NCBI GenBank assembly: GCA_002070105.1 | Contig: MWCQ01000023.1 | Span: forward strand, 1 to 33,066 | DNA: 33,066 nt | Source of the DNA: Firmicutes bacterium ADurb.Bin193 | GTDB taxonomy: Bacteria; Bacillota; Clostridia; Monoglobales; Firm-18 | Reading direction: 5' to 3' | Shown here: in pieces, positions 16,428 through 24,026 of the stretch | Position numbering within the stretch: position 1 is the first letter of the stretch | Layout of the letters: each line of letters starts with the position of its first letter | Notes under the pieces: generated by a model | The model's input: only the letters and a program-made list of their open reading frames with translations | Told to the model about the DNA's origin: nothing | Databases searched by the model: none | Program-made: the position numbers and the translations under genes

Positions 16428-16757
16428 ATGTATCGGACAATAATTCTACTGCTGATTTCAAATATCTTTATGACCTTTGCATGGTACGGTCATCTTAAAT
16501 TCAAATCGACATCATTAATATTTGTAATATTGGCAAGCTGGGGCATAGTGTTTTTTGAATATATATTTCAAGTCCCCGCAAACAGAATCGGAAGTAATTA
16601 TTTCACAACCGCACAGCTTAAAATAATTCAGGAGGTTATAACTTTAACGGTTTTTGCGTGCTTTTCCGTATTTTATCTGCACGAGAAATTCAAATGGAAC
16701 TATGCCGTTGCTTTTTTGTTTATGCTTGGCGCGGTTTATTTTATGTTCAGAAAATAA
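16428..16757 (+). CDS. DUF486 / DMT-like small membrane protein
   Basis: The 109-residue protein has four hydrophobic segments, roughly at residues 4-18, 29-48, 68-84 and 90-106, and the family pattern NIFMTFAWYGHLKF near the start with FEYIFQVPANRIG in the middle. This matches the DUF486 group of small drug/metabolite-transporter-like proteins, whose function is unknown. GGAGG lies about 14 bases before the ATG, a rather long spacing. The TauE/SafE gene begins 18 bases after its stop, so the two are probably co-transcribed. Confidence 0.8.
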   Translation: MYRTIILLLISNIFMTFAWYGHLKFKSTSLIFVILASWGIVFFEYIFQVPANRIGSNYFTTAQLKIIQEVITLTVFACFSVFYLHEKFKWNYAVAFLFMLGAVYFMFRK

Positions 16758-16775
16758 TAGATTGGAGTTGTTTTA

Positions 16776-17747
16776 ATGCACTTTTCGGTTTCAGGCGTAG
16801 ATGTTTTTCCGCTTATACCTCCGCTTGTGGCTTTGATAGTATCTTCTTTTACCGCTTCGGCGGGGATTTCGGGGGCTTTCTTGCTGCTGCCTTTTCAGGT
16901 AAGCGTACTCCGTTTTGACAGTCCCGCGGTTAGTCCCACCAATTTAATTTATAATATAATCGCTATTCCGGGGGGATTATACAGGTATATAAAAGAAAAG
17001 CGCATGGCATGGGCTTTAACATGGGTAGTGTCCGTCGGTACGCTTCCGGGAGTTTTTGTAGGGGCGTGGATAAGGATTCGTTACCTTCCCGATCCGAAAG
17101 CCTTCAAATTTTTTATAGGTATTGTCCTTTTGTATTTGGGTTATCGTATAGCATCGGATATATTCGGTTGGAACAGGAAAACAAAGGATAAAAACGATAT
17201 ATTGAATAAAAAGTTTGCAAAACAGGTAGCAGATATGAAAAAAGCGAATACAGGCCGTATAACTGCGGGTCTTCCTGTCGATGCTGTCGTCAAAACAAAG
17301 TCCTTCTCTCTTTCAAAGGTAGAGTATGAGTTTTGGGGAGAGACATATTCATTTAATACGATATCGGTATTTATCCTGTCTTTGGTAGTAGGATTAATCG
17401 GCGGAATATACGGAATCGGCGGGGGGTCAATCATTGCTCCGTTTTGTGTTTCGGTCTTTGCCCTTCCCGTCTATACCGTTGCGGGAGCCGCTTTGGCAGG
17501 TACATTTATCACCTCTATTGCGGGTGTGATATATTATCAGATATTAGCTTTTACCGCTATGCCGGGTTCCGCCGTTGTTTCCCCCGACTGGCTTTTGGGG
17601 TTGCTGTTCGGTTTGGGCGGCATAGTCGGCACTTATCTGGGCGCATACCTTCAAAAATTCCTTCCCGAAAGACTGGTAAAGATATTACTTTTATCAATCG
17701 TTATATTCCTTTCGGCAATGTATATAATACAGTTTATTGCAAAATGA
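16776..17747 (+). CDS. TauE/SafE family transporter, full length
   Basis: A 323-residue membrane protein with two homologous membrane halves, in contrast to the split pair at 11353-12068. The first half (about 1-125) runs through FTASAGISGAFLLLPFQVSVL. The second half (about 195-320) carries GLIGGIYGIGGGSIIAPF. They are separated by a charged segment of about 60 residues that is probably cytoplasmic (NRKTKDKNDILNKKFAKQ and following). Anion export, such as sulfite or sulfonate, is the family role; the substrate is unknown. A strong hairpin terminator follows. Confidence 0.85.
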   Translation: MHFSVSGVDVFPLIPPLVALIVSSFTASAGISGAFLLLPFQVSVLRFDSPAVSPTNLIYNIIAIPGGLYRYIKEKRMAWALTWVVSVGTLPGVFVGAWIRIRYLPDPKAFKFFIGIVLLYLGYRIASDIFGWNRKTKDKNDILNKKFAKQVADMKKANTGRITAGLPVDAVVKTKSFSLSKVEYEFWGETYSFNTISVFILSLVVGLIGGIYGIGGGSIIAPFCVSVFALPVYTVAGAALAGTFITSIAGVIYYQILAFTAMPGSAVVSPDWLLGLLFGLGGIVGTYLGAYLQKFLPERLVKILLLSIVIFLSAMYIIQFIAK

Positions 17748-17754
17748 GAAATAT

Positions 17755-17790
17755 AAAAGTCTCGCCGGACAAGGTGAGACTTTTACTTTA
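17755..17790. terminator. Bidirectional terminator after the TauE/SafE gene
   Basis: A stem AAAAGTCTCGCC (17755-17766) pairs with GGTGAGACTTTT (17773-17784), with one G-T pair and a six-base loop. T-rich flanks on both strands let it end the plus-strand TauE transcript and the minus-strand island. Between it and the island gene (17791-17869) I see nothing recognisable. Confidence 0.8.
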
Positions 17791-17869
17791 CATTTGTCAA
17801 ACACATGGGGCAAGGCTGATGTCAAAGTAACCCATATATGCGCAACGAACAACCTAGCCCTTTAATATT

Positions 17870-19354
17870 TCAAACCGTTCTTTTTTGTTTCCTCTTGTGT
17901 TCATTTAGAATAGACTTTAATTCTTCTATATAATCTTCATAGCTTTCACATTTTTGTTTGCATATCAATTTATGGATTATCCTATGACAATTTGGGCACA
18001 GCATTTTTATATCAGAAATTTTTATTACACTACCTTTAGGTAAAACGGCAAATGGAATATTATGATGACCTTCTATAACATCACAACCCAACTGACCATA
18101 TTTGCCAGAAAGGATAGATTTACATGCCTCGCAAAATAGAATACCATTATTTTTGTTTTTAAACTGCTCTTTTGCCTTTTTAATAACTGTATAATTTCTT
18201 CCTTTCTCATTTTTTATATGTAACAAAAGTCTTGGGTTACCCTCTATAAATTCAAAATCGCTTTCGTTTAAATAATTATTTAGGTCGTTTTGTTCATTAC
18301 TGATACTTGAAAAAATATATTCAATGAGTTTTAAATCATATTCATCTTCATTTTCAATTATGAAGTCACTTTTTTGTTTAAATTCTATGTATTCTGGTTT
18401 TAAGTTATGTATGGTGTTATCTTCTGTTTTGTAATGCCAATATTCTAATAGTCTTTTAAAAATATTATTATTCTTTTTATCTGCAAATGATATTTTATAA
18501 TAATACTCAACCCTTTGTAATAAATCAAAAAAACCTGATTTATTTAAATCTGTTGGAGTTAGATTTTTAAGTTTTAGATGCTTTTTTATACTTTGAATAA
18601 TATTTGTGATACTAGTTTTATCTAATGAACCTTTTGTAGTATTGCCCGTTCTAATTAATTTACCATTATGAGCTAATGATGAATGATTCCTTTTTGATTT
18701 AGATCCCTTACCATTATTATCATAATAATTTTCTTCATCTGCTGCTAGTTTTATTATTTTTTTTGTTTTATCAGAAAGTTCGTAAATATATCGTGTATTA
18801 TTCTTTTCTTTAACGCTAAAACTATTAGATTCAAAAATACAATCAGATATTTTTATATTTAATATTTCATCAGAGCTCAGCCCAAGGAACAACAACTCCA
18901 ATATGGCAGCATCTCGTGGATTATATAGCATTGACTCTAATCTATCTAATTCAGAGCGTGATATAATAAAATCCTTAGCATCTGTCTTTACATATTTTCT
19001 TAATGCTTCAGCGCCTCTAAAATCATCGAGATAGCTTATATTGTTTTTAACAAACTTATTACTGAAATTAATATATGATCGTAGTATACTCATATTAGTC
19101 GTTAATGTTCCCAACCTATCAAACTTAAAATTGTTATCATTCAATAGTCCTTCAAACTCTATTTTATTAAATTCGCATATATCCTTATCAAGATTTTTTT
19201 CAAATTCATAAGCTTTCGATAATAATAATTTTTGGTTATATATATATTTATCACTTTTTCCTCTTAGCGATTCTAAATATAATTCTTTCCAATTAGTTTT
19301 ATTTCCATTGATTTCTTTATTAAATATTACAACATACTGTTTAGGTTTAGGCAT
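17870..19354 (-). CDS. Tyrosine-recombinase-fold protein fused to an HNH nuclease
   Basis: The 494-residue protein reads as two parts. Residues about 25-315 look like a core-binding plus catalytic-domain layout of a tyrosine recombinase. The RDAAILELLFLGLSSDEIL segment at 147-165 aligns with the usual R-D-x-A-(I/L)-L-x-L-L-x-x-T-G-L-R-x-x-E-L, but Ser stands where the catalytic Arg belongs. LTPTDLNKSGFF at 265-276 aligns with T-P-H-D-L-R, with Thr for His and Asn for Arg. The recombinase part is therefore probably catalytically dead, a state known for SPbeta MrpR-type repressors. Residues about 400-465 form a zinc-supported HNH domain: CEAC (408-411), GHH (429-431), CPNCH (453-457) and H461. 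ATG at 19354 has AGGAGGG upstream, so it is preferred over the longer frame from 19375. It is very AT-rich compared with its neighbours. Function is unknown; a regulator, homing nuclease or defence effector are all possible. Confidence 0.7.
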   Translation of the reverse strand: MPKPKQYVVIFNKEINGNKTNWKELYLESLRGKSDKYIYNQKLLLSKAYEFEKNLDKDICEFNKIEFEGLLNDNNFKFDRLGTLTTNMSILRSYINFSNKFVKNNISYLDDFRGAEALRKYVKTDAKDFIISRSELDRLESMLYNPRDAAILELLFLGLSSDEILNIKISDCIFESNSFSVKEKNNTRYIYELSDKTKKIIKLAADEENYYDNNGKGSKSKRNHSSLAHNGKLIRTGNTTKGSLDKTSITNIIQSIKKHLKLKNLTPTDLNKSGFFDLLQRVEYYYKISFADKKNNNIFKRLLEYWHYKTEDNTIHNLKPEYIEFKQKSDFIIENEDEYDLKLIEYIFSSISNEQNDLNNYLNESDFEFIEGNPRLLLHIKNEKGRNYTVIKKAKEQFKNKNNGILFCEACKSILSGKYGQLGCDVIEGHHNIPFAVLPKGSVIKISDIKMLCPNCHRIIHKLICKQKCESYEDYIEELKSILNEHKRKQKRTV

Positions 19355-19451
19355 ATTTACCCTCCTGTAAAACACAATGTCTCTTAAGGACTGGCACTAG
19401 GGTCACTTTGAGGATCAGACCACACCGTCCCCCAAGACAATGATATTAAAT
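19355..19451 (-). other. GC-richer spacer between the two island genes
   Basis: The 97 bases between the 169-residue gene and the HNH gene contain a GC-rich block at about 19388-19440, with short complementary pieces GGTC/GACC, set between two very AT-rich genes. It could be a leader with structure, an operator for the recombinase-fold protein, or a relic. I see no ORF or clear promoter; only the HNH Shine-Dalgarno is certain. Confidence 0.4.
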
Positions 19452-19961
19452 TTATAAAATGTTTATTTTATTTCGCTCGATTTTAATAGTATTATCATCC
19501 TTACCAATTTTGTCAGGGCGTTTATTGCCCCAAATTCTAAGTTTATCTGAGTTTTTAACTACTTTTACTGAAATTCTTGGTGTAGATTCTTTGTATGTAT
19601 TAAAATCAACACATTTAAGAAAATCTTGCTTTTCGATTAAAGCCAATTCTTGCAATGAAGATGTTAATTTCTTTTGTGTGCAGATTAAAGCAAATATTAC
19701 CTTTTTATTTGTTTGTAATAATTTCGTTAATTCTCTTCGTTCCTTATCTGTAAAAGAAAATGCCCAAGTTGGATTTGTGCTTCCGGTTGGGTTTGACATA
19801 TACTTGCAGTAAAACTCATAACTATCAGTGTTGGTAGTGATTTGAAAACGCCTTCTATTGCTTTCTTTTTCTTTTTCAATTAAGGCAGGACATAACCCCT
19901 TATAAATAAGAAGTGATAAGAATGCCCCATAGTAAAAATCTGCTTTTTTAAACGCTCCCAT
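19452..19961 (-). CDS. Unrecognised 169-residue protein, partner of the HNH gene
   Basis: I do not recognise this family. The product is 169 residues, basic and Lys-rich. It begins MGAFKKADFYYGAFLSLLIY, has an aromatic stretch NPTWAFSFTDKERRELTKLL in the middle, then a strand KKVIFALICTQKKL and a C-terminus with SVKVVKNSDKLRIWGNKR. No signal peptide or membrane segment is evident. I chose ATG 19961 because AGAGGG lies about 11 bases upstream. A longer in-frame reading from 20069 would translate a palindromic repeat (VGANCVRPQ) and is rejected. It is AT-rich, on the same strand as the HNH fusion and 97 bases upstream of it, so the two probably form one unit. Confidence 0.65.
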   Translation of the reverse strand: MGAFKKADFYYGAFLSLLIYKGLCPALIEKEKESNRRRFQITTNTDSYEFYCKYMSNPTGSTNPTWAFSFTDKERRELTKLLQTNKKVIFALICTQKKLTSSLQELALIEKQDFLKCVDFNTYKESTPRISVKVVKNSDKLRIWGNKRPDKIGKDDNTIKIERNKINIL

Positions 19962-20018
19962 TATTTCACACTTCCCTCTAAAATTTCTATTTATTTCTCT
20001 ATTAATCCATAAGGTTTC

Positions 20019-20045
20019 CTGCGGGCGAACACAGTTCGCCCCTAC
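20019..20045 (-). repeat. REP-like palindrome with GTAG foot
   Basis: On the minus strand: GTAG, arm GGGCGAAC, loop of three bases, arm GTTCGCCC, then GCAGG. This form, GTAGGGGCGAAC...GTTCGCCCG, is a very widespread intergenic repeat in Clostridia. It lies just upstream of the 169-residue gene and creates a false N-terminal extension when translated. Confidence 0.7.
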
Positions 20046-20064
20046 AATACATAACCCAACCAAC

Positions 20065-20091
20065 GGCACGCCGGGGTCGTCGTGCCCTACA
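20065..20091 (-). repeat. REP-like palindrome with GTAG foot (second of a tandem pair)
   Basis: On the minus strand: GTAG, arm GGCACG, a ten-base loop ACGACCCCGG, arm CGTGCC. It has the same orientation as the copy at 20019 and lies 20 bases from it. The arms differ from the other copies but the GTAG-G foot is retained. Confidence 0.6.
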
Positions 20092-20115
20092 ACGATTTTT
20101 CACTATATTTAAGCC

Positions 20116-20598
20116 CTATACCTCTGCAATAATAACCACATAGTTTTTGCCGTATTTTTTTGCGCATTTCGGACAGGTTGTATACCACATATACATCTTT
20201 TTTATGTTTAAATCCTTGCTTTTTACATACTCCTCAAAATCACTGCACCATTTTCCCGTTTCCTTAAAATCGCCTTCATAGACCTTGCTTATAAAATTGC
20301 CGGAAAGAGTTACATTGTCTGCGTCCGATATTTCCTTATCAACCGCAAGCAGTATATCCATATTCCATTTTGATGTATGGTCCGACAGGCACAGATAATC
20401 GGGCGTCTGCGCCCCGTTCTTTTCGACCTTGTTCATAAGCCTTTTTATAACGGCGCCGAAATTCATCGGGACATAGAAAAGCGTAAACACCCTATCCCTT
20501 ACAAATTTCTTGTTTTCCCATGTAAAGTCTTTTTCATCCCACAGTGTCGGGTCAAGTTTCGGACAACATTCCAAATTTTCAATAGACATGGCAAGCAT
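20116..20598 (-). CDS. Conserved hypothetical protein with C-terminal CPKC motif
   Basis: The 160-residue protein belongs to a conserved bacterial family that I recognise by pattern but for which I know no established function; automatic pipelines call some members hydrolases. Features are LWDEKDFTWENKKFVRDRVF near the N-terminus, LCLSDHTSKWNMDILLAVDK in the middle, GKWCSDFEEYVKS, and MYMWYTTCPKCAKKYGKNYV at the end. The last has a C-x-x-C that may bind metal. No membrane segment is seen. I prefer the ATG at 20598 because AAAGGA is 8 bases upstream; the first in-frame ATG at 20607 overlaps that site. Base composition matches the rest of the chromosome, so it is outside the island. Confidence 0.65.
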   Translation of the reverse strand: MLAMSIENLECCPKLDPTLWDEKDFTWENKKFVRDRVFTLFYVPMNFGAVIKRLMNKVEKNGAQTPDYLCLSDHTSKWNMDILLAVDKEISDADNVTLSGNFISKVYEGDFKETGKWCSDFEEYVKSKDLNIKKMYMWYTTCPKCAKKYGKNYVVIIAEV

Positions 20599-20714
20599 AT
20601 TATTCATCCTTTCTTGATAAATTTATCTATAAAAAAACTCGAATCTTGGCATAATTATACTATCATTTCATTTTTTTGTCAATTATTCATTTGAGCGTTA
20701 GCCCCCGCGCCGAA

Positions 20715-20766
20715 CAGGACATTTGTCCTGCCTTATCTTGACACAAACGCCTATCGAGTGTATAAT
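20715..20766 (+). promoter_or_regulatory. Consensus sigma-A promoter with an upstream inverted repeat
   Basis: TTGACA (20738-20743), a 17-base spacer and TATAAT (20761-20766) form a perfect consensus. Eight bases before the -35 is the perfect inverted repeat CAGGAC-ATTT-GTCCTG (20715-20730), a possible operator or the relic of a terminator. The promoter drives the radical-SAM gene. Confidence 0.8.
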
Positions 20767-20772
20767 GAAATG

Positions 20773-20859
20773 GCTGTCCTTCTGATAATTGCGAGCTTAT
20801 TTTTTAATTTTCGGGGACAGCTTGTATAGTGAAAGACACTTTACCATGGGGGAATTTTT
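20773..20859 (+). other. 5' leader of the radical-SAM gene
   Basis: About 87 bases of leader lie between the promoter and the ATG. GCTGTCC (20773-20779) can pair with GGACAGC (20815-20821), closing an AT-rich loop of 35 bases. I do not recognise a known riboswitch. GGGGGA at about 20848 serves as the ribosome-binding site. Confidence 0.4.
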
Positions 20860-21942
20860 ATGATTAATCTGCTTATAAAGCCCGCTTCGGGCGCTTGTAA
20901 CCTAAAATGCAAGTACTGCTTTTACAACGATGTGGCAAGCAAAAGGGAACACAGGAGTATGGGCATGATGTCGCTCGACACACTTGAGCGGCTTGCCAGA
21001 AATGCGCTTTTTGAGGCAAAATATCAGGTAACCTTTGCCTTTCAGGGAGGGGAGCCTACCCTTGCGGGGCTTGATTTTTTTAAAGCGCTTATTGAGTTTG
21101 AAAAAAAATACAATGTAAATAATGTAATAATTAACAACTCAATCCAGACAAACGGAATGATTATAGACGACGAGTGGGCGGAGTTTTTTACGAAGAATAA
21201 CTTTCTTGTCGGGCTTTCGCTTGACGGCGACAAGGATAGCCATGAGCTTCACCGAGGCGAAAGCTTTAACCGTGTTATGAAAACCGCGAAGATTTTCGAT
21301 AAGCACAACACGCAGTACAACATACTTTGCGTTGTAACGGCGAATACGGCGCGAAAGGTTGATAAGATTTATAATTTCTATAAAAGGAGCGGCTTTAAGT
21401 ACCTTCAGTTCATCCCCTGCCTTGATGAGCTTTTTACCGAAAGAGGCGCGCACAATCATTCGCTTACTCCCAAGCTGTACACAAGATTTTTAATCAATCT
21501 TTTTGATGTGTGGTATGATGATTTTATGAAGGGCGAATACACCAGTATACGCCACTTTGACAACTATATTCACATGCTTATGGGAAAACCGCCGGAAAGC
21601 TGCGGAATGAGCGGGATTTGTACCTGTTATTTTGTTGTTGAGGCGGACGGAAGCGTTTATCCCTGCGATTTTTATGTTTTGGACCAGTATAAAATCGGCA
21701 CGATTGACGACGGCTTCCAGAACATGAGGAATACCGAGGTTGCCAAAAAATTTGTGGCGGAGTCGGTTCCCGTTCCGGAGGTGTGCAAAACCTGTCGGGT
21801 TTCGTTTATCTGCCGCAACGGCTGTAAGAGGGACAGGCTTCCTAACGGGCTTAACTATTTTTGCGAAAGTTATAAGGAATTTTTTACTCATGCCCTTCCG
21901 AAAATGCAAAGGGTTATTGAAGTGATAAGAATGAACTCATAA
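20860..21942 (+). CDS. Radical SAM/SPASM protein, anaerobic sulfatase-maturase type
   Basis: Anaerobic sulfatase-maturating enzymes oxidise a Cys or Ser of a sulfatase to formylglycine, using S-adenosylmethionine and Fe-S clusters. The 360-residue protein has the radical-SAM cluster motif C13-N-L-K-C17-K-Y-C20 and the family sequence FQGGEPTLAGLDFF. The C-terminal SPASM region with extra cluster ligands includes CGMSGICTC, YPCDFYVLDQYKIG, CKTCRVSFICRNGC and FCESYKEFF. Length and motif order fit the anSME group. No sulfatase gene lies in the window, so the substrate is elsewhere or is another protein or peptide. It is transcribed from the consensus promoter at 20738-20766. Confidence 0.85.
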   Translation: MINLLIKPASGACNLKCKYCFYNDVASKREHRSMGMMSLDTLERLARNALFEAKYQVTFAFQGGEPTLAGLDFFKALIEFEKKYNVNNVIINNSIQTNGMIIDDEWAEFFTKNNFLVGLSLDGDKDSHELHRGESFNRVMKTAKIFDKHNTQYNILCVVTANTARKVDKIYNFYKRSGFKYLQFIPCLDELFTERGAHNHSLTPKLYTRFLINLFDVWYDDFMKGEYTSIRHFDNYIHMLMGKPPESCGMSGICTCYFVVEADGSVYPCDFYVLDQYKIGTIDDGFQNMRNTEVAKKFVAESVPVPEVCKTCRVSFICRNGCKRDRLPNGLNYFCESYKEFFTHALPKMQRVIEVIRMNS

Positions 21943-22008
21943 TAATACGGCGGTATCGGGTGTATGAAAGCCGCACGCTTATACTTTTATTGGAGGCTAT
22001 TTTAGGAT

Positions 22009-22566
22009 ATGGGACTTTTTGACTTGATTTCTATCGCTGTGGGGCTTTCGATGGACGCCTTTGCCGTATCGCTTGTCAACGGAATGACCATGCTAAAGCT
22101 TAAAGCAAGACAAGCCCTTGTTATCGCACTGTTTTTCGGCTTTTTTCAGGGGCTTATGCCTTCGCTGGGCTATGCGGCGGGAGTAGGTTTTACAAAGTAT
22201 ATAAACGCCTTCTCTCATTGGATTGCGCTTTTTGTACTTTTGATTATCGGAGGCAAGATGGTGTATGAGGGTATAAAATGCCGAAACGAGAAATGCGCCA
22301 TTAAGGTTTTTTGCCTTAAGCTTATTGCCATTCAGGCCGTTGCAACAAGTATTGATGCGCTTATGACGGGAGTTACCTTTGCCGCCGGCGGCGTTTCGCT
22401 TTTCACCGCGGTTCTTATTATATCGCCGATTACCTTTGTAATAAGCTATGCGGGCGTTTATGTGGGGAAAAAATTCGGCGACCTTTTCAAATCCAATTCG
22501 GAAATATTGGGCGGCGTGATTCTAATAATTATAGGACTTAAAATATTTGTGGGGCATTATTTATAG
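22009..22566 (+). CDS. mntP: Putative manganese efflux pump MntP
   Basis: MntP exports Mn(II). The 185-residue protein has about six membrane segments. The two family aspartate motifs are GLSMDAFAVS with Asp-16 and VATSIDALMTG with Asp-116, at matching positions in the two halves. It ends ILGGVILIIIGLKIFVGHYL. It begins 66 bases after the radical-SAM gene, with AGG close to the ATG and GGAGG further upstream. The gap is too short for a yybP-ykoY Mn riboswitch, the usual regulator of mntP genes, and I see none. A strong terminator follows. Confidence 0.92.
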   Translation: MGLFDLISIAVGLSMDAFAVSLVNGMTMLKLKARQALVIALFFGFFQGLMPSLGYAAGVGFTKYINAFSHWIALFVLLIIGGKMVYEGIKCRNEKCAIKVFCLKLIAIQAVATSIDALMTGVTFAAGGVSLFTAVLIISPITFVISYAGVYVGKKFGDLFKSNSEILGGVILIIIGLKIFVGHYL

Positions 22567-22576
22567 AAGTATTATT

Positions 22577-22610
22577 AAAGCTCTTAACGGAAAGCCGTTA
22601 AGAGCTTTTT
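22577..22610 (+). terminator. Rho-independent terminator of mntP
   Basis: A 13-base perfect stem AAGCTCTTAACGG (22578-22590) pairs with CCGTTAAGAGCTT (22595-22607) across a four-base loop. A T run follows. Confidence 0.93.
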
Positions 22611-22622
22611 AATATAGAATAA

Positions 22623-22646
22623 GGAACGGTCAAGACCGTTCCTTAC
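22623..22646 (-). repeat. REP-like palindrome, second copy of the GGAACGGTC type
   Basis: The element is identical in its 20-base palindrome to the one at 3632-3651; on the minus strand the foot is GTAA instead of GTAG. It lies between mntP and the DUF2334 gene, which converge. Confidence 0.65.
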
Positions 22647-22682
22647 GCTTTTTGATTAAAAATTATTCGGACATATAAAAAT

Positions 22683-22724
22683 TGTAGGTATGGGTCTTGA
22701 CCCATCCGCAATTTGTTACCTACA
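22683..22724 (+). repeat. REP-like hairpin nested in a TGTAGGTA/TACCTACA inverted repeat
   Basis: GTAG then an inner hairpin ATGGGTC-TT-GACCCAT (22690-22705). The inner loop and closing pairs, GTC-TT-GAC, match the two GGAACGGTC copies. An outer eight-base inverted repeat TGTAGGTA (22683-22690) with TACCTACA (22717-22724) frames it. It lies 9 bases beyond the DUF2334 stop and may also act as a 3' structure. Confidence 0.6.
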
Positions 22725-22733
22725 CACAACACC

Positions 22734-24026
22734 CTAATCCATTTGTGAAAAGCGGTAACCCGTATCTGTTATTCTTTCCACAAGGCGGGGAATAATGCCG
22801 TTTATGTCATAGCTCATTACGCGAAAGCCTGCGGGCGCGTCCTGAAATTCAATGCTTTTGAAATCAATGTAGGGGTGAATGAAAAGTCCTTTGAACTCCC
22901 AGGCGGGGGAGGTGTTTATTGAGTTTATCATATCCTCAACCCTGTCCAATGAATCAAGATATCCCAGCGGAGTGGGAATGTAGGTTGTAATCCCCCGAAG
23001 CGGTGAGTAAACCGTTTCAACCTTCCCGTACTTTCCGGCGTAGGGATACTGCATGGCTATAGTGTCAAAAATCTCCTCAGCAATTTCGACGGAGGTTTTG
23101 GTGAAGCTGTAATGGGGGAACTCAAAAGAGTTGCTTTCAAAGCCCAAAGCCTCCGCAATGCGCTTTGCCTCCTTCATACGACTGCGGATTTCGTCGGGTG
23201 TTAGATGGTCATTTGGTCCGAATTCGGTCCCTATCGCACTTTTTGTGTCGCCGTATTGATGGGTATAGCCGTGAATGACTATCCTTCCTCCTCTGCTTAC
23301 CAGATAGTCAAGGGTGTATATAAAGCCGGCGTTGTAAAAATCAAAATTATCCGTAAGGTCGTTTTCAATCCTGTTTTCGGGGTCTTTGAAATACGGTATC
23401 CACGCAATGTGGAAAACCTGGTTCCTGCTTGCAAAATAGTCCGCCATACCTCTTAGCTTTTCCAGTCCCTCGTCGGTAAAATTCCCGCCCGTTCCGTAAT
23501 CGGCGACAATATCCTCAAGCCTTATGTACGCTTTTTCCAAATCGGAGTTGTCGGGCGCATACGCCTTAAGCTGTTTATAACGGTAAAGCGAAACCTTGTT
23601 GTTGTCGGAATCGAAAACCGCGCAAAGCCCGCATATGTTTGCAAGGTCATACAGATAAATATAGGGTATGTCATTGATGTAGCAAAGCTGACGGTATAAG
23701 CCGTCCTCCTCCGTCGCATCTATTGCGAAGGAGCCGGTCTGCCATTTTAATATATAGCTTTCATCCTCAAAAACAACCTTTCCGCCCATTTCCGTAACTA
23801 TTTCGATAAGCGGCACGAAAAGCCTCCCCGAAACAAAGTAAAGCGGGCGGGTTAGGGACAGGGGACGGTCGCAAAAGGTTATGCTTCCCAATGCCTGCAC
23901 CACGGGCTCGCCCTCGGATTTGTCGCCCAATATTAAGAAATTGCTAAAGGACATGGCAATCGCAGTTATTACTATAACAGATATCAGCAGTTTAAGCCCG
24001 CGTTTCATGAGAATACCCGTATACAT
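22734..24026 (-). CDS. DUF2334 deacetylase-like protein with N-terminal stalk domain
   Basis: The 430-residue protein has an N-terminal membrane anchor or signal at about residues 11-33. A copper-amine-oxidase-N-like stalk domain follows at about 45-140 (RLFVPLIEIVTEMGGKVVFEDES, then CAVFDSDNNKVSLYRYK). A DUF2334 domain, related to polysaccharide deacetylases, occupies about 150-425. It carries IHGYTHQYGD with H252 and H256 as likely metal ligands, and FEFPHYSFT. The protein is probably outside the membrane, acting on a cell-wall or exopolysaccharide substrate that is not known. I chose the ATG at 24026 because AAAGGA lies about 9 bases upstream; the in-frame GTG at 24044 overlaps that site. 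Confidence 0.82.
   Translation of the reverse strand: MYTGILMKRGLKLLISVIVITAIAMSFSNFLILGDKSEGEPVVQALGSITFCDRPLSLTRPLYFVSGRLFVPLIEIVTEMGGKVVFEDESYILKWQTGSFAIDATEEDGLYRQLCYINDIPYIYLYDLANICGLCAVFDSDNNKVSLYRYKQLKAYAPDNSDLEKAYIRLEDIVADYGTGGNFTDEGLEKLRGMADYFASRNQVFHIAWIPYFKDPENRIENDLTDNFDFYNAGFIYTLDYLVSRGGRIVIHGYTHQYGDTKSAIGTEFGPNDHLTPDEIRSRMKEAKRIAEALGFESNSFEFPHYSFTKTSVEIAEEIFDTIAMQYPYAGKYGKVETVYSPLRGITTYIPTPLGYLDSLDRVEDMINSINTSPAWEFKGLFIHPYIDFKSIEFQDAPAGFRVMSYDINGIIPRLVERITDTGYRFSQMD

Noticed and set aside
17791-20018. Direct repeats (att-like sites) flanking the AT-rich island
   Set aside because: I compared the two borders by eye and found no convincing matching pair. No tRNA gene is adjacent.
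19962-20069. N-terminal extension of the 169-residue island protein starting MPLVGLCIVGANCVRPQ
   Set aside because: These codons translate a REP-like palindrome. A better ATG with a Shine-Dalgarno lies at 19961.
21943-22008. A yybP-ykoY manganese riboswitch before mntP
   Set aside because: Only 66 bases separate the genes, too short for the motif, and the conserved loops are not seen.
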